From CAIXOZ01 sp046091285 (GTDB lineage Bacteria > Cyanobacteriota > Cyanobacteriia > PCC-6307 > Cyanobiaceae): a stretch of DNA of 7,303 bases. The stretch is from the NCBI GenBank assembly GCA_046091285.1, contig JBJTBH010000076.1, forward strand, positions 1-7,303. The letters run 5' to 3'. The notes beneath the pieces were generated by a model, which saw only the letters and a program-made list of their open reading frames with translations, did no database searches and was not told the DNA's origin. The stretch's first letter is position 1. Each line of letters begins with the position of its first letter. Both the position numbers and the translations under genes were made by a program. Of this stretch, positions 5,582-7,303 are shown in pieces.

Positions 5582-5715
5582 CAGCAGGCAGCCGATCAGC
5601 TCGGGAGCGACGACCTCGGCGGGGCGGGCGAAGAAGGATGGGGGGACGTGCTGGGAGAGCGTGGTGGCTATGGGGGTGGCTTGGGTGATCGGGCTTTCTT
5701 AGATTGGCGGAAAGC

Positions 5716-5721
5716 AGGTGG
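5716..5721 (+). promoter_or_regulatory. Ribosome binding site for the TPR gene
   Basis: AGGTGG lies 6 nt before the GTG at 5728, a good Shine-Dalgarno position. It favours 5728 over the in-frame TTG at 5704, which has no such site. Confidence 0.6.
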
Positions 5722-5727
5722 TCTGGC

Positions 5728-7059
5728 GTGGCGAAGCCGAAGCGGAGTGGCAGTGGGTTCTCAGCCGCCAAGCCAGCAGCAGCAGCCAAAAAGCAGGTCG
5801 CAAATGGGTCAGCAGATCACGCCACCAAGGGACAGCAGGCTGTTGCACTGATCAATCAAGGGAAACTTCAAGAAGCAGAAACGATTTATAGAGACCTGAT
5901 TGCCGCTGAAACAAGAAATCACATTACCTATGGAAACTTGGCGGCGATCTGCGGGATGCAGGGGAGATTTGACGAGCTCATTGAACTTCTCAAGAAAGCT
6001 CTTCAACTCAAGCCCAACTACCCAGACGCTCACAACAACCTCGGCAATGCTCTCAAGGAGCAGGGTGACCTAGACGCTGCCATTGCCTCGTACAACACTG
6101 CCCTACAACTCAAGCCCAACTACCCAGAGGCTCACAACAACCTCGGCGTTGCTCTCAAGGAGCAGGGTGACCTAGACGCTGCCATTGCCTCGTACAACAC
6201 TGCTCTTCAACTCAAGCCCAACTACCCAGACGCTCACTGGAACTCTTCGCTGACATTGCTACTTGGCAGCGACTACAAGAACGGCTGGGAGAAATACGAA
6301 TGGCGAACAAAGAAAGAGAAAAACACCTCAAAGCCCCACGCCCTGCCCAAGTGTGATCAATGGAGCGATGAGCTCACTCTCAACACAACCAGCCAACTGC
6401 TACTGGTAACAGAACAAGGTCTTGGTGACACGCTGCAGTTTATGCGATATGCAACTACTCTACGCAATGAAGGTATATCTGTTTCATTTTGTGCTCAACC
6501 AAAGCTCCACAGCCTTATCAAGACCTCGGGCATAGACCCATCACCACTCACTCCTCAGCAAGCCAATCAAGCAAGCGAGGGGCAGTGGATACCGCTTTTG
6601 TCAGTGCCAAGACATTTGGAGGTCAGCCCAGAGAACCCGATCATCACTGAGCCCTATATCAAGACAACAGAAGAACTTCATAGAAAATGGGCTGGCATCC
6701 TTACAGCTGAGCAACGACACATCATTGGCATCAACTGGCAAGGCAATCCCAAAACAGAGAAAACAGGGCTTCGGGGGCGTTCATTAGCACTAGAAACTTT
6801 TGCTCCAATCACAGGCAGCAGTCAAATAGCATTGCTCTCCCTCCAAAAGGGCTTTGGCAGCGAACAGCTGGAAACCTGCTCCTTCAAGGATCGGTTCATC
6901 AGTTGCCAGGATCAAATCAATGACACCTGGGATTTCCTGGAGACCGCTGCCATCATTGCCAACTGCGATCTTGTCATCACCAGCGACACCTCTGTGGCAC
7001 ACCTAGCAGGAGGAATGGGCAAAACCACTTGGCTGCTGCTCCATAAAGTTCCTGATTAG
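5728..7059 (+). CDS. TPR protein with GT-B-like glycosyltransferase domain, ended early by TAG
   Basis: Starting at GTG 5728 (Shine-Dalgarno AGGTGG 6 nt upstream), the product has 443 residues. Residues 1-33 are basic, Ala/Ser/Gly-rich and probably disordered (MAKPKRSGSGFSAAKP). Tetratricopeptide repeats follow: divergent ones at about 34-93, then near-identical 34-residue units at 94-127 and 128-161 and a partial unit at 162-170. A linker with WEKYEWR leads into a GT-B-like domain resembling TPR-linked glycosyltransferases, with LLVTEQGLGDTLQF (near 225-238) and the nucleotide-sugar-site-like SDTSVAHLAGG (419-429). It probably takes part in protein or surface-polysaccharide glycosylation; the substrate is unknown. 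The frame stops at TAG (codon 444), where family sequence continues without a gap to 7272, so this copy lacks its last 71 residues unless the stop is read through. The glycosyltransferase half is more AT-rich than the genes to its left, which may reflect transfer. Confidence 0.85.
   Translation: MAKPKRSGSGFSAAKPAAAAKKQVANGSADHATKGQQAVALINQGKLQEAETIYRDLIAAETRNHITYGNLAAICGMQGRFDELIELLKKALQLKPNYPDAHNNLGNALKEQGDLDAAIASYNTALQLKPNYPEAHNNLGVALKEQGDLDAAIASYNTALQLKPNYPDAHWNSSLTLLLGSDYKNGWEKYEWRTKKEKNTSKPHALPKCDQWSDELTLNTTSQLLLVTEQGLGDTLQFMRYATTLRNEGISVSFCAQPKLHSLIKTSGIDPSPLTPQQANQASEGQWIPLLSVPRHLEVSPENPIITEPYIKTTEELHRKWAGILTAEQRHIIGINWQGNPKTEKTGLRGRSLALETFAPITGSSQIALLSLQKGFGSEQLETCSFKDRFISCQDQINDTWDFLETAAIIANCDLVITSDTSVAHLAGGMGKTTWLLLHKVPD
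6007..6237 (+). repeat. Near-identical 102-bp tandem units encoding TPRs
   Basis: Units at 6007-6108 and 6109-6210 differ at only a handful of bases, and a third partial copy (6211-6237) matches the first 27 bases of unit 1 exactly. Each unit encodes one 34-residue TPR beginning LKPNYP. The coding differences are Asp/Glu and Asn/Val. Such DNA identity, including synonymous sites, indicates recent duplication or gene conversion, and copy number probably varies between strains. Confidence 0.93.
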
Positions 7060-7272
7060 CGTTGGGGCTTAGAAGGCGACACCACCTTCTGGTATCCCTC
7101 TATGAGGCTGTTCCGCCAGAAAGAGCGGGGAAACTGGGATGAGGTGATGGAGCGGGTGGCAGAGGCACTACAGGAGCATTTTGGGAATGGTTCAGTGCCC
7201 ACTCAACCAGCTGCAGCCCCTCAGCCTGCAAACAAGCCAGAAGCGATCCAAGGCCCACGTCCCAGGGGTTGA
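7060..7272 (+). pseudogene. Severed C-terminus of the TPR-glycosyltransferase gene
   Basis: After the TAG at 7057-7059 the same frame stays open for 70 codons to a TGA at 7270-7272. It encodes RWGLEGDTTFWYPSMRLFRQ, then KERGNWDEVMERVAEALQEH, then a Pro/Ala/Gln-rich tail. The pattern VPD-W-RWG...TTFWYPSMRLFRQ is what I would expect at the end of this family, so the TAG most simply replaces a TGG tryptophan codon by one base change. The domain end would be lost unless the stop is suppressed or is a sequencing error. Confidence 0.75.
7264..7268 (+). promoter_or_regulatory. Possible ribosome binding site for a gene at 7276
   Basis: AGGGG lies 7 nt before an ATG at 7276, inside the last codons of the preceding frame. 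The position is right for translation of a closely linked downstream gene. Confidence 0.35.
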
Positions 7273-7275
7273 TAA

Positions 7276-7303
7276 ATGCATCCTGCCCGTCAATACCTCA
7301 CCC
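7276..7303 (+). CDS. Possible start of the next gene (partial)
   Basis: An ATG 3 bp after the tandem stops TGA-TAA opens a frame reading MHPARQYLT up to the window edge. The AGGGG site and tight spacing suggest a cotranscribed gene. Nine residues are too few to assign a family, and a chance ATG cannot be excluded. Confidence 0.35.

Noticed and set aside
5271..5789. 172-aa - strand ORF overlapping the mpg start, considered as a frameshifted N-terminus
   Set aside because: It is in another frame, Arg/Pro-rich, and lacks glycosylase sequence, while the correct N-terminal sequence is present in the mpg frame itself, so no frameshift is needed.

Overview
The window looks like chromosomal DNA of a GC-rich picocyanobacterium of the Synechococcus/Cyanobium type. 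The evidence is the gene content: a stand-alone PCP_red (protochlorophyllide reductase-like) small protein, a Ycf20/DUF565 membrane protein otherwise known from cyanobacteria and plastids, and a tetratricopeptide-repeat protein with a glycosyltransferase-like C-terminus of a kind common in these genomes. The genus is an inference from family knowledge; no rRNA or other marker is present.

Left end (1-2276): the last part of a CRISPR array with 36-bp repeats and 36-39-bp spacers. The repeat 3' end GTTGAAAC and the decay of the last repeats both indicate left-to-right transcription, with the leader off the left edge. The array runs into csx17, which encodes the large Cascade subunit (Cas8) of type I-G (formerly I-U) CRISPR systems. 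Only 23 bp separate the last decayed repeat from the csx17 start codon. No other cas gene is in the window. The last spacer holds a TATACT box, and the last decayed repeat keeps a hairpin, so the array end may double as the csx17 promoter and leader.

Middle (2277-3966, all + strand): a ribbon-helix-helix regulator overlapping by 4 bp a two-helix membrane protein of unknown function; an intergenic stretch with short direct repeats and a hairpin; a 53-aa PCP_red protein; a 66-aa charged helical protein; and a DUF565/Ycf20 membrane protein. The last two are 8 bp apart and probably cotranscribed.

Right part (3953-5700, - strand): mpg (DNA-3-methyladenine glycosylase) followed 21 bp later by pyrB (aspartate carbamoyltransferase), a likely two-gene operon that converges on and overlaps DUF565 by 14 bp. 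The mpg reading frame carries recognisable family sequence well upstream of its only ordinary start codon.

Right end (5728-7303, + strand): a TPR protein with a GT-B-like glycosyltransferase domain. It contains nearly identical tandem TPR units and is interrupted by an in-frame TAG where a tryptophan is expected; the frame continues to 7272. A possible next gene starts at 7276 and runs off the window.

The most interesting signals are the decayed array end in front of csx17, the RHH/membrane-protein pair, the TAG in the TPR gene, and the missing mpg start.
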